The position numbers were made by a program, and so were the translations under genes. A stretch of 8,465 nucleotides of DNA from an uncultured Prevotella sp. (GTDB lineage: Bacteria > Bacteroidota > Bacteroidia > Bacteroidales > Bacteroidaceae), in assembly GCA_900546605.1 (NCBI GenBank), contig URDV01000094.1:1-8465 (forward strand), read 5' to 3'. Of the stretch, positions 1-5,633 are shown piece after piece. Under the pieces are notes generated by a model that saw only the letters and a list, made by a program, of their open reading frames with translations, was not told the DNA's origin and ran no database searches. Each line of letters starts with the position of its first letter. The first letter of the stretch is position 1.

Positions 1-510
1 CGTGAAGGCCACTTGAATAACTCTTACTCTTACATGCCCGAGTATGTGTTCTTGTTCCCTTTATTACACTTGCTTGAACGTTTTAGCTTTAATTTTTTCA
101 TTAACAAAGTTCCTTTCATTAATAGTATAACTTGGCCTTGGGGGGCTGCCTTTAGCTTGCGTCGTGACAAATTTGTAGAGGCTGGTGGCTTTGATGAAAA
201 CATATTTTTGTGTAATGAGGAACCTGATCTTATGAAGCGTATTTCACATCGCAAGGTGTGTGTGCTAAGTGTTCCCATCATACATCTTGAAGGACATGGT
301 CGTGAGGTTCCAGTAAAGCGTTATGCGGCTTACTTGCAATCAACTGACTATTACTTAAAAAAACATAACATTAGATTGCGTAAACTCTTTTGGTGGTGGA
401 CTGCAACGAAGTTGTGGCTTAAGAAATTAAGGGGGGCCGATAAAAACACGCGCAACTTAATTGAAGCCTTCGAGACTTTTAAACATTCAAGTAAAAATAT
501 CGAAAAATGA
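1..510 (+). CDS. Family 2 glycosyltransferase, C-terminal part (5' end outside window)
   Basis: The frame is already open at base 1 and gives 169 residues before TGA at 508-510, so the gene is cut by the window edge. A TTG at 13 is only an internal Leu codon. What remains is the C-terminal half of a GT-A fold, family 2 glycosyltransferase of the rhamnosyltransferase-like kind. A WPWGAAFSLRR segment (residues 46-55) is followed by the GGFDE motif (62-66) and an acidic EEPDL motif (73-77) that sits where the catalytic-base region lies in these enzymes. A His-rich HLEGHG strand follows at 95-100. The nucleotide-binding N-terminal half is missing from view. The C-terminus is basic and aromatic (RKLFWWWTATKLWLKKL), consistent with peripheral membrane association. 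The stop overlaps the next start (ATGA, 507-510), so the two are translated together, most likely in an O-antigen or capsule cluster. Donor and acceptor sugars cannot be predicted. Confidence 0.85.
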   Translation, partial: REGHLNNSYSYMPEYVFLFPLLHLLERFSFNFFINKVPFINSITWPWGAAFSLRRDKFVEAGGFDENIFLCNEEPDLMKRISHRKVCVLSVPIIHLEGHGREVPVKRYAAYLQSTDYYLKKHNIRLRKLFWWWTATKLWLKKLRGADKNTRNLIEAFETFKHSSKNIEK

Positions 511-1292
511 AAGATCCAATTATCTCGGTTGTTACCATTTGTTATAATAGTGCAGCTACTTTAGATGAAACTATGCAGAGTGTGCTGTCGCAAGATTATG
601 CGCACATTGACTATGTGGTCATAGATGGTGGTAGTAATGATGGTACACTTAGCATTATAGAAAAGTATAAAGACCAACTTGGTTACTTTGTGTCTGAAAA
701 GGATAAGGGAATAAGTGATGCTTTTAATAAAGGTGTTGCTGCAGCTAAGGGGCAATTAATAGTGATGATTAATAGTGATGATAGGTTGTTGCCTGGTGCC
801 TTGCGTAAAATGGCTGATGCGTATGATGGTGAAACGGATGTGTACAGGGGCAATGTTATTATCATAAATCCTGATACAAACTTTCGCGGTCGAGAAACTC
901 CTTCAATGGCCTTTCCGTTGGCTCCTATGACTATTCGTTGTGCTCACCAAGGTACCTTCATAACACCTCAGGCTTATAAAAAGTTTGGTGGTTATGATCT
1001 GGCTTTTAAGTATATGATGGACTATGATTTGTTGACACGATTTTATCAACGTGGAGCTCAGTTTAAGTATGTTGATGCAGATATTGCTGAGTTCCGCTTA
1101 GGTGGGGTTTCAAAGGCTGGTCCTATAGCTAAACGCTATGACATTACTCACGTGGTGCTGAATAATGGTGGTAGCTGGCCTCAAGCTATTGGTTATTGGC
1201 TTTATATGTTTATGTTTAATTTGGCTAAGGGCACTTTTATCAAGTTGTTTGGATTGAATGCTTTGAAGCGTTTGCATTATAAGAAGGTGTGA
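507..1292 (+). CDS. Family 2 glycosyltransferase (WcaA/WcaE-like)
   Basis: This is a complete 261-residue protein. The N-terminus is a classic GT2 nucleotide-sugar-binding fold: ISVVTICYNSAATLDETMQSVLSQ (6-29), VVIDGGSNDGT (37-47), EKDKGISDAFNKGVAAAKG (64-82) and the DXD-like metal site NSDD (89-92). HQGTFI (147-152) and MMDYDL (170-175) are the acceptor-side motifs, and the aspartates around 172-174 include the likely catalytic base. Length and motif order match colanic-acid WcaE-type transferases. A hydrophobic stretch near 226-250 probably sits at the inner face of the cytoplasmic membrane. The start overlaps the stop of the upstream transferase by ATGA, implying translational coupling. 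The stop codon lies inside the left arm of a 15-bp inverted repeat (1289-1303 with 1369-1383). It probably adds one sugar to a lipid-linked polysaccharide repeat unit. The specific sugar is unknown. Confidence 0.93.
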   Translation: MKDPIISVVTICYNSAATLDETMQSVLSQDYAHIDYVVIDGGSNDGTLSIIEKYKDQLGYFVSEKDKGISDAFNKGVAAAKGQLIVMINSDDRLLPGALRKMADAYDGETDVYRGNVIIINPDTNFRGRETPSMAFPLAPMTIRCAHQGTFITPQAYKKFGGYDLAFKYMMDYDLLTRFYQRGAQFKYVDADIAEFRLGGVSKAGPIAKRYDITHVVLNNGGSWPQAIGYWLYMFMFNLAKGTFIKLFGLNALKRLHYKKV

Positions 1293-1480
1293 TATATGTC
1301 ATAAGCGTGTTTTTGCGCTAAGCACTCCGACGTATAGCACAAGTGATGGTAAATATGCGCTTAGCGCGTATGACATATATCACATATATTTGTTCATATT
1401 TTGAAGATATTTGTTGTATATATTATACGCGCTAAGCGCGTTTTTCCCCAATCCATGTCGGGGTGCTTAGCGCAAAAACA
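1289..1480. repeat. Nested inverted-repeat cluster after the glycosyltransferases
   Basis: Three overlapping inverted pairs are visible. First, GTGATATATGTCATA at 1289-1303 is perfectly mirrored at 1369-1383 (15 bp). Second, the 24 bases at 1308-1331 are mirrored at 1457-1480 with one mismatch. Third, GCGCTAAGC at 1429-1437 pairs with GCTTAGCGC at 1465-1473, with CCCC/GGGG inside. CGCGCTAAGCGCG (1428-1440) is itself palindromic and is followed by TTTTT on the + strand, so it may help terminate the glycosyltransferase transcript. It looks like a mosaic of palindromic extragenic repeat elements and holds no convincing gene. Confidence 0.7.
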
Positions 1481-1722
1481 TATTTCGACATATCTGTTGT
1501 AACAAATTTTCGAACATACTTATTATCTCTTTCACTCTTTATGCGTGAAGCGCATAAAGAAACATGCAAGTTCCCCCCTTGCGTTATAGTTTGAAAGTAA
1601 GTCTTGAGTTTATGAGGCGTTAGTTTAAAGGTAAAAAGAAAGTTTATCAACTTTTCAATTCCTACAAAGTCAATTTCATTAACTTCTCAATTCTTCAACT
1701 CCAACATGTTAAAATACAGAGA
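1481..1722. other. Gene-free stretch with one 9-bp hairpin
   Basis: No coding sequence is supported here. The only clear structure is a perfect hairpin at 1537-1559 (CTTTATGCG, loop TGAAG, CGCATAAAG). The rest is AT-rich. A 72-codon open frame on the - strand (1432-1650) reads into the inverted repeats and was not accepted as a gene. Confidence 0.5.
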
Positions 1723-1753
1723 GCAAAGCATCAAAGTTGCTTTAATGCTTTGC
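1723..1753 (-). terminator. Probable terminator of the mutarotase gene
   Basis: GCAAAGCAT (1723-1731) pairs with ATGCTTTGC (1745-1753). Four further pairs (AAAG/CTTT) follow after one mismatch, leaving a 3-nt loop. It lies 32 bp past the stop codon of the - strand mutarotase gene. Downstream on the - strand the tract is CTCTCTGTATTTT, a poor U-run, so termination may be inefficient or Rho-assisted. Confidence 0.5.
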
Positions 1754-1785
1754 CCTTAAGTGTAAATTTGAACAACTACTTACTA

Positions 1786-2178
1786 TTATTTTTCATACAG
1801 ATGAAAAATACGTTCCATTAGTTTCCACTTTTCGTCAGAAGTGGCATTTTCGTTGGCTTGTTGATATTGGGCCGTAAGAGTTTCCCATTCCGCTTGGCGC
1901 GGATAGCTTGCCATACGCTTCATTACATCGTCCCAATTAGCATCGGCAGGTAATTCAACAATCATGAATAATCGGGTTCCTAACAAATAGATTTCCATTT
2001 CAAGCACTCCCGCTTTTTTAATGCCTTCAAGTATTTCAGGCCAAATGCCATCATGTGCATGTAGCTTGCGATAGGTTTCAATTAGAGCAGGGTCGTTGCG
2101 TAAATCTAAAGTTTGACAATAGCGTTTCGTGGGAAAGTCGAACTTTTTTACTTTGTAACCAAATTTCTCAGCATTCAT
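1786..2178 (-). CDS. rhaM: L-rhamnose mutarotase family protein (RhaM/DUF718)
   Basis: The 130-residue protein belongs to the dimeric ferredoxin-like mutarotase family that interconverts alpha and beta anomers of L-rhamnose (or related 6-deoxy sugars) in the cytoplasm. The diagnostic core is RYCQTLDLRNDPALIETYRKLHAHDGIWPEILEGIKKAGV (19-58), with the conserved His-containing segment and IWPE. It continues with MEIYLLGTRLFMIVELP (61-77), which carries the conserved Tyr strand, and with a W-rich helix near 81-99. It is longer than E. coli RhaM (about 104 residues) by N- and C-terminal extensions, as I recall is usual in Bacteroidetes. The start ATG at 2176-2178 has no Shine-Dalgarno, only an A-rich leader. 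It stands alone: no rhamnose isomerase, kinase or transporter is nearby. The gene symbol rests on family similarity, and an L-fucose-type specificity is possible. Confidence 0.85.
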   Translation of the reverse strand: MNAEKFGYKVKKFDFPTKRYCQTLDLRNDPALIETYRKLHAHDGIWPEILEGIKKAGVLEMEIYLLGTRLFMIVELPADANWDDVMKRMASYPRQAEWETLTAQYQQANENATSDEKWKLMERIFHLYEK

Positions 2179-2231
2179 TTTTTGTTATGTTAGGGTTGTT
2201 ATTGTGTATGTTTTTTATTTTGCACGAATGC

Positions 2232-2597
2232 AGAACGTCAAGTTTGCTTGAACTTATTGCAGAACCACAGCCTATCTTATGCAAAGATAGTGCAAAGCGA
2301 ACGTATAACGTCAAGCTTGTTTGTACATTCTGCTGAGGTGCAGCCTATCTTATGCAAAGATAGTGCAAAGCGAACGTATAACGTTAAGCTTGCTTGTACA
2401 TTCTGCTGAGGTGCAGCCTATCTTATGCAAAGATAGTGCAAAGCGAACGTATAACGTTAAGCTTGCTTGTACATTCTGCTGAGGTGCAGCCTATCTTATG
2501 CAAAGATAGTGCAAAGCGAACGTATAACGTCAAGCTTGCTTGTACATTCTGCTGAGGTGCAGCCTATCTTATACAAAGATAGTGCAAGGTGAGCGTA
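2232..2597. repeat. 73-bp tandem repeat array (four full copies plus partial ends)
   Basis: CCTATCTTATGCAAAGATAG starts at 2271, 2344, 2417, 2490 and 2563 (with one base change in the last), giving an exact period of 73 bp. Four units are complete (2271-2562). A fifth decays after about 30 bp, and 2232-2270 is a strongly diverged earlier unit. Differences are few: T/C at the AACGTTAAGC position, and GTTTG versus GCTTG in unit 1. Each unit carries a 7-bp hairpin (CTATCTT, loop ATGCA, AAGATAG). The array separates the mutarotase promoter side from the end of the RING-protein transcript. The core TGCAAAGATAGTGCAAA resembles an extragenic repeat I recall from Bacteroides and Prevotella genomes. 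Confidence 0.9.
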
Positions 2598-2655
2598 ATT
2601 CAAAAAATGCAAATACTTTTTTGTATTATTGAAAAGTGCAACCACTTTGTCTTTT

Positions 2656-2700
2656 AAAAAAAGGCAAAGCGGCCTACCAATACATATTAGGTCGCTTTGC
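2656..2700 (-). terminator. Strong intrinsic terminator after the RING/TerD gene
   Basis: GCAAAGCGGCCTA (2664-2676) pairs with TAGGTCGCTTTGC (2688-2700) over 13 bp with a single G-U, leaving an 11-nt loop. Read on the - strand the stem is followed by CC and seven U residues (A-run 2656-2662). It is about 117 bp past the stop codon at 2817-2819. The + strand side has no U-run, so it acts on the leftward transcript. Confidence 0.85.
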
Positions 2701-2816
2701 ACAAAAAAATAAGTTCTGTGAAAATGCAATGCTCGTAGCATGTAATGATATGTAACAGAGCATAAAAATAAGTGTGTGTGGGCTATATAGATGCAAGCCT
2801 GACCTTGTTTGGTCTC

Positions 2817-5090
2817 TTACATATAGAGCAATGCACCCACTTCGGCAGGGTTAAGTGCCCATTCGTAGGTGTAGACCTCATCGGCTTCAGAAGGAGAGGC
2901 TACGGGTTTTAGATGTTGAGCTTCCGCTTTCATCTCGAGTAGTTGACCTACCGATAGTTTACTGCGCAAACGTTGCAGTAAGGCCTTGACGGCAGTAAAG
3001 TCGCAACGTTGAATATTTTGGAAGGTAAATGGCATCTCAAGCCATGTAATCTCTCGGCTGTCAACATCAAGAACACCGAACACCAGACCGCGTGATAGGT
3101 TGCTCTCGCTGATACGCACCATGTGTTGCACACATGAAGGGTCGTAGGCCACTCCCGTATCTTTTGACACCTTCATGGGAAAAGCTGAGTTCATCCACCC
3201 TACCACGAGGTTAGGCGAAAGAGCTCCGCAACTATAGGCATTAGCCGTGAAGGTGACGTATTTTGCACCAGACTCAGCAAGTATAGGTAGAGATAGTTCT
3301 ATATACTCTGCTGTACCCACCATTTCAGGTATGGCACGTATGTCGCCTCCATGTTTAGCTCCCGTAGCCTTCAGATTGTAGTAGGCACAGTCTTCTGTTC
3401 TCCCATTCTCGAAAGCAATGCGGCAACTGATGTCCATGTCAAGAGGTTGGGCGTGTAAGCCCTTCCCCCATTGCAGAAACAGGCGTACGGCGTCTCCCTC
3501 TACGTGAAAACGCGTTCCCATAAGTGCACATGATGTGTCCTGTATAGTGGCTGATCGATCACCCACGCTAATAGGAATGTCGAATAGCGTAGGGGCAATA
3601 TAAATGCTCTTGGACTCGGTTGCTTGGGCTGCAAAGCGATGTTTTAATGAAAATACGTAGCATTGCTTCACCCTTGCCACCATAGCTTTAAGCTCGGTAG
3701 GGCTGTAAAGTGAAAGCAACTTGTTGTTAGGTATAGAGATGGTATAACCTGTGATAGGATGCGCTGTGCGTGCCGTTTCAGGGTCAAAATATTTTTCTGC
3801 CGCATTACCTAGTGATAAAAGTAAACGTGAAGGCAATTGGTCGGCCACTTCTTCGAAGGCTTTCATTGTTTCTTCGCACCCCAATCGCAGCATTGAGGCA
3901 AAAAGGCTTCGAGCAAAAAGTCCTGGTCGTTGCTTGAGCATATGTAGCACGGCCTGAGTGTCGCGATTGTCACGAGCCTGCTGCAAGCGGCCAAGCCATG
4001 TGGGGTGCTCTTGACGATAGAACGCATCAAGCATCTCAGCTAAGTGCTCATACCCTTTGCGGCGTGAGTATTCTCCCAAACGTAGTGCATGAATCATGCG
4101 TACCCACATACCGCGTTTAGCATTCATATTTTCTGTAGCTTGTTGGGGCGATAGCGCAAGGTTATTGAGCCATGAAGCCACGCATTGACAATGCTTGCGG
4201 TCGTACTTCAACTTGAGCTTCTTTTTCATCTCTTCTCCCGCTTGATGGCTTTGGTTGAGCGGACCAAACATGTGGTAGTATAATCGGCGTGCTTGTGCTA
4301 TAAGTGTCCTTGGTTCAATAATTTGCACGTATCCTGTCTTTTCATACCATAGGTAGCGCAGAATGTCGGTAGGTGTTTTAAGCAACACTTGAGCCTGGGC
4401 TTGTTGTCCGTTTGCCATGAGGTGCTTTACTGCAAGCATAGCAGTTTCCTTCATGTTAATCTCTGCGTTACTTGGTAAGCCATAGATGTCAATTAATTTT
4501 TCGAACGAGTCTTTTTGTGAAGCGTCAAGTGGTGTAGGCGATATGAGAAGCGAGTAATATACTTGTTTTAAATCATCCTCGGTAACTAGTCGGAGTTCTT
4601 TCAGTTTTGATGCTTGACCTTTATATACAAAATGGGCTGTTGTGAAGGGTGTTCCACAGAAGGGGCATCCCGTGTAGCGCTCAAGGGGAAATGTTCCTTC
4701 AGAAATGAAACAGCCGCAAGGTAACGTGCTACCTTTCAATCCTGCTTTAGCTCCCCCCATGAGGTTAGCAAAGAAGGTGATGAGATGGTCGGCTTGTGTT
4801 TCACCCGTAGGCACATCCCATCCCTTAACAAGTGTAGCCCAATTAAGTTTTACTCCCATCACGTCATCTATAATGGTGGTAATTTTAGCTAACTCTGTGG
4901 CATTCACCATGCATAGTGCATGAAGCAACTCTTCATTTACGCAGAAGCCGTTTTCCCTCAATCGAGCAATGAAGGCCAATATGGGGGGATTGGGTTTAGC
5001 TTCGGGGTCAACTTGGTTATGTTCAATATTCAAATATAGGGCTCGATAGCGTAATGCAATTCTTTGTAAATTGTCGTTTTTCATTTGCAT
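2817..5090 (-). CDS. Prokaryotic RING-finger protein with TROVE-like repeats and TerD-like domain (MXAN_6230/SCO0854-type)
   Basis: The protein has 757 residues from ATG 5088-5090 (MQMKNDNLQ; the ATG at 5082-5084 is equally possible). The frame stays open upstream to 5360 only by running through the tRNA-like RNA, so longer starts are rejected. Domains in order are: an alpha-helical N-terminus (1-115); a zinc site, C125-G-C127 and C142-PF-C145-GTPF, typical of a reduced RING or zinc ribbon; a long helical region (about 205-440) with repeated motifs such as LKTPTDILRYLWYEKTGY and LHMLKQRPGLFARSLFASMLRL, like TROVE/Ro60-type repeats; and a TerD-like beta-sandwich (about 520-690) with LDMDIS (550-555) and GAKHGGDI (577-584, compare the TerD H-S-G-D motif). 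This order matches my memory of Pfam Prok-RING_4 proteins, for which an RNA-processing role was proposed. No signal peptide or membrane segment is seen, so it should be cytoplasmic. It follows rtcB and the tRNA-like RNA on the same strand. Its substrate is unknown. Confidence 0.85.
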   Translation of the reverse strand: MQMKNDNLQRIALRYRALYLNIEHNQVDPEAKPNPPILAFIARLRENGFCVNEELLHALCMVNATELAKITTIIDDVMGVKLNWATLVKGWDVPTGETQADHLITFFANLMGGAKAGLKGSTLPCGCFISEGTFPLERYTGCPFCGTPFTTAHFVYKGQASKLKELRLVTEDDLKQVYYSLLISPTPLDASQKDSFEKLIDIYGLPSNAEINMKETAMLAVKHLMANGQQAQAQVLLKTPTDILRYLWYEKTGYVQIIEPRTLIAQARRLYYHMFGPLNQSHQAGEEMKKKLKLKYDRKHCQCVASWLNNLALSPQQATENMNAKRGMWVRMIHALRLGEYSRRKGYEHLAEMLDAFYRQEHPTWLGRLQQARDNRDTQAVLHMLKQRPGLFARSLFASMLRLGCEETMKAFEEVADQLPSRLLLSLGNAAEKYFDPETARTAHPITGYTISIPNNKLLSLYSPTELKAMVARVKQCYVFSLKHRFAAQATESKSIYIAPTLFDIPISVGDRSATIQDTSCALMGTRFHVEGDAVRLFLQWGKGLHAQPLDMDISCRIAFENGRTEDCAYYNLKATGAKHGGDIRAIPEMVGTAEYIELSLPILAESGAKYVTFTANAYSCGALSPNLVVGWMNSAFPMKVSKDTGVAYDPSCVQHMVRISESNLSRGLVFGVLDVDSREITWLEMPFTFQNIQRCDFTAVKALLQRLRSKLSVGQLLEMKAEAQHLKPVASPSEADEVYTYEWALNPAEVGALLYM

Positions 5091-5280
5091 GAAATATAAA
5101 AGGTAATGGAATGACATGTATGTTCCAGTCCTAAACTGAATTATAGTGTGGAGTATGTCGTTCTTAGACCTGTTGAACTTAATAATCTCAAGGCTATTAG
5201 GAGTCTTCCCTGGTTGGCGAAAGTCCAGGATAAAGTAGACCGTTAGGAGTAAGCCTCCTTTGTGACTTTGAGAATAGCGT
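5091..5280 (-). other. Leader between the tRNA-like RNA and the RING/TerD gene
   Basis: About 190 nt lie between the tRNA-like 3' end and the ATG, with no U-run terminator, so the tRNA-like RNA and the mRNA could share one transcript. Short hairpins are visible on the - strand: AGGAG-GCTTA-CTCCT (5259-5245) and CCTGG/CCAGG (5229-5225 with 5213-5209). TTAGGAGT occurs twice on the + strand (5198-5205, 5243-5250). A 12-mer shared with the tRNA insert lies at 5147-5158. No Shine-Dalgarno precedes the start. TATATTTC just before the ATG resembles TAnnTTTG but is too close to serve as this gene's promoter. Confidence 0.5.
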
Positions 5281-5326
5281 GCCGCGAGCAGGATTCGAAC
5301 CTGCAACACACTGTTGTGGAGTATGT
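5147..5326 (-). repeat. Direct 12-bp repeat shared by the tRNA insert and the RING-gene leader
   Basis: TGTGGAGTATGT (+ strand; ACATACTCCACA in the RNA) occurs at 5315-5326, in the 3' side of the insert that interrupts the tRNA, and again at 5147-5158, in the leader. The copies are 168 bp apart in the same orientation. Confidence 0.7.
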
Positions 5327-5404
5327 GATGGTTGGTCCTTGTCAAGATGAGGAAATTCAATCACACTTAAATAACAATTGCTCTACCTATTGAGCTATCG
5401 CGGC
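5281..5404 (-). tRNA. Interrupted tRNA or tRNA-like RNA with a long insert in the anticodon loop
   Basis: Numbering the RNA 1-124 from base 5404: acceptor GCCGCGA (1-7) pairs perfectly with TCGCGGC (118-124). Positions 8-9 are TA. The D stem GCTC/GAGC encloses AATAGGTA (14-21, with the G18-G19 pair). The T arm is GCAGG-TTCGAAT-CCTGC (101-117), and the variable loop is GTGTT. CCA is not encoded. The anticodon stem ATTGT (27-31) matches ACAGT (91-95), but 59 nt, not 7, lie between. The insert is itself structured: 32-90 extends the stem, then an asymmetric internal loop (33-38 with 83-89), a 7-bp helix GTGTGAT (39-45) with ATCACAT (76-82), and a tip TCCT/AGGA. Unspliced, position 33 is A, not the usual U, and no anticodon is presented. 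About 52 extra nt is far too short for a group I intron. Alternatives are a tRNA with a small intron, a broken tRNA, or a dedicated tRNA mimic. A normal tRNA of this species is not claimed. Confidence 0.75.
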
Positions 5405-5426
5405 GAAACAAAATGGTAATGGGCTG

Positions 5427-5456
5427 ACTATAAAGGCTGATGTTGAAGTAAGTCAA
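5427..5456 (-). promoter_or_regulatory. Candidate promoter of the tRNA-like RNA
   Basis: On the - strand TTGACT (5456-5451) and TATAGT (5432-5427) are separated by 18 bp. A start near 5420 would leave a leader of about 16 nt before the tRNA 5' end at 5404. The -35 overlaps a small inverted repeat, GTCAA-CCT-TTGAC (5452-5464), that could be an operator. The boxes look like generic sigma-70 elements rather than the Bacteroidetes TAnnTTTG type, so this is tentative. Confidence 0.4.
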
Positions 5457-5487
5457 CCTTTGACCATCTTGTTTTAATGTGTAAAAG

Positions 5488-5580
5488 AGGAGGAAATTAC
5501 TAATCATTGTTATTCCCATCATTGGGAATGGCACTATGCGTTGCTAGTAATGCTGAAGTATGAAATAGCTTAGTCCTCCT
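5488..5580 (-). ncRNA. Candidate structured RNA between rtcB and the tRNA-like RNA
   Basis: The outer stem is AGGAGGA (5488-5494) with TCCTCCT (5574-5580), followed after a 5-nt bulge by CTAA (5500-5503) with TTAG (5570-5573). Inside is a perfect 7-bp hairpin, ATTCCCA (5512-5518), loop TCAT, TGGGAAT (5523-5529). The ends close on each other over 93 nt, as in an independently folding RNA. The - strand is preferred because rtcB, the tRNA-like RNA and the RING gene all run that way, but the fold is symmetrical and the strand is not proven. No promoter was recognised. It could also be an mRNA element in the rtcB 3' region. Confidence 0.4.
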
Positions 5581-5598
5581 TTATGATTATGTGCCGAG

Positions 5599-5631
5599 AA
5601 AAAAAACATCTTCTGCGTATTTGTAATGCGC
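5599..5631 (-). terminator. Weak possible terminator after rtcB
   Basis: A 6-bp hairpin with one C/A mismatch (5615-5631, GCGCATT with AATACGC on the - strand) is followed after 8 nt by eight U residues (A-run 5599-5606). It starts only 2 bp past the rtcB stop. The gap between stem and U-run makes it weak, so read-through to the downstream RNA genes is plausible. Confidence 0.3.
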
Positions 5632-5633
5632 TG

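Noticed and set aside
13..15. TTG start codon for the first glycosyltransferase
   Set aside because: The frame is open to base 1 and the protein lacks its N-terminal nucleotide-binding half, so the gene begins outside the window.
1432..1650. 72-codon open frame on the - strand
   Set aside because: It runs into the inverted-repeat cluster, has no recognisable start signal or domain, and most likely reflects repeat sequence. I cannot fully exclude a small repeated hypothetical gene.
2055..2336. 93-codon open frame on the + strand over the mutarotase start and the repeats
   Set aside because: It overlaps the well-supported mutarotase gene antisense and continues into tandem repeats, with no protein family similarity.
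5091..5360. N-terminal extension of the RING/TerD protein by 90 residues
   Set aside because: The frame stays open upstream only by crossing the leader and the 3' part of the tRNA-like RNA. The extension has no family-like sequence, and MQMKNDNLQ fits as the N-terminus.
5281..5404. Group I intron in a tRNA anticodon loop
   Set aside because: The extra sequence is only about 52 nt, far below the size of a group I core, and no P3-P7 elements are visible.
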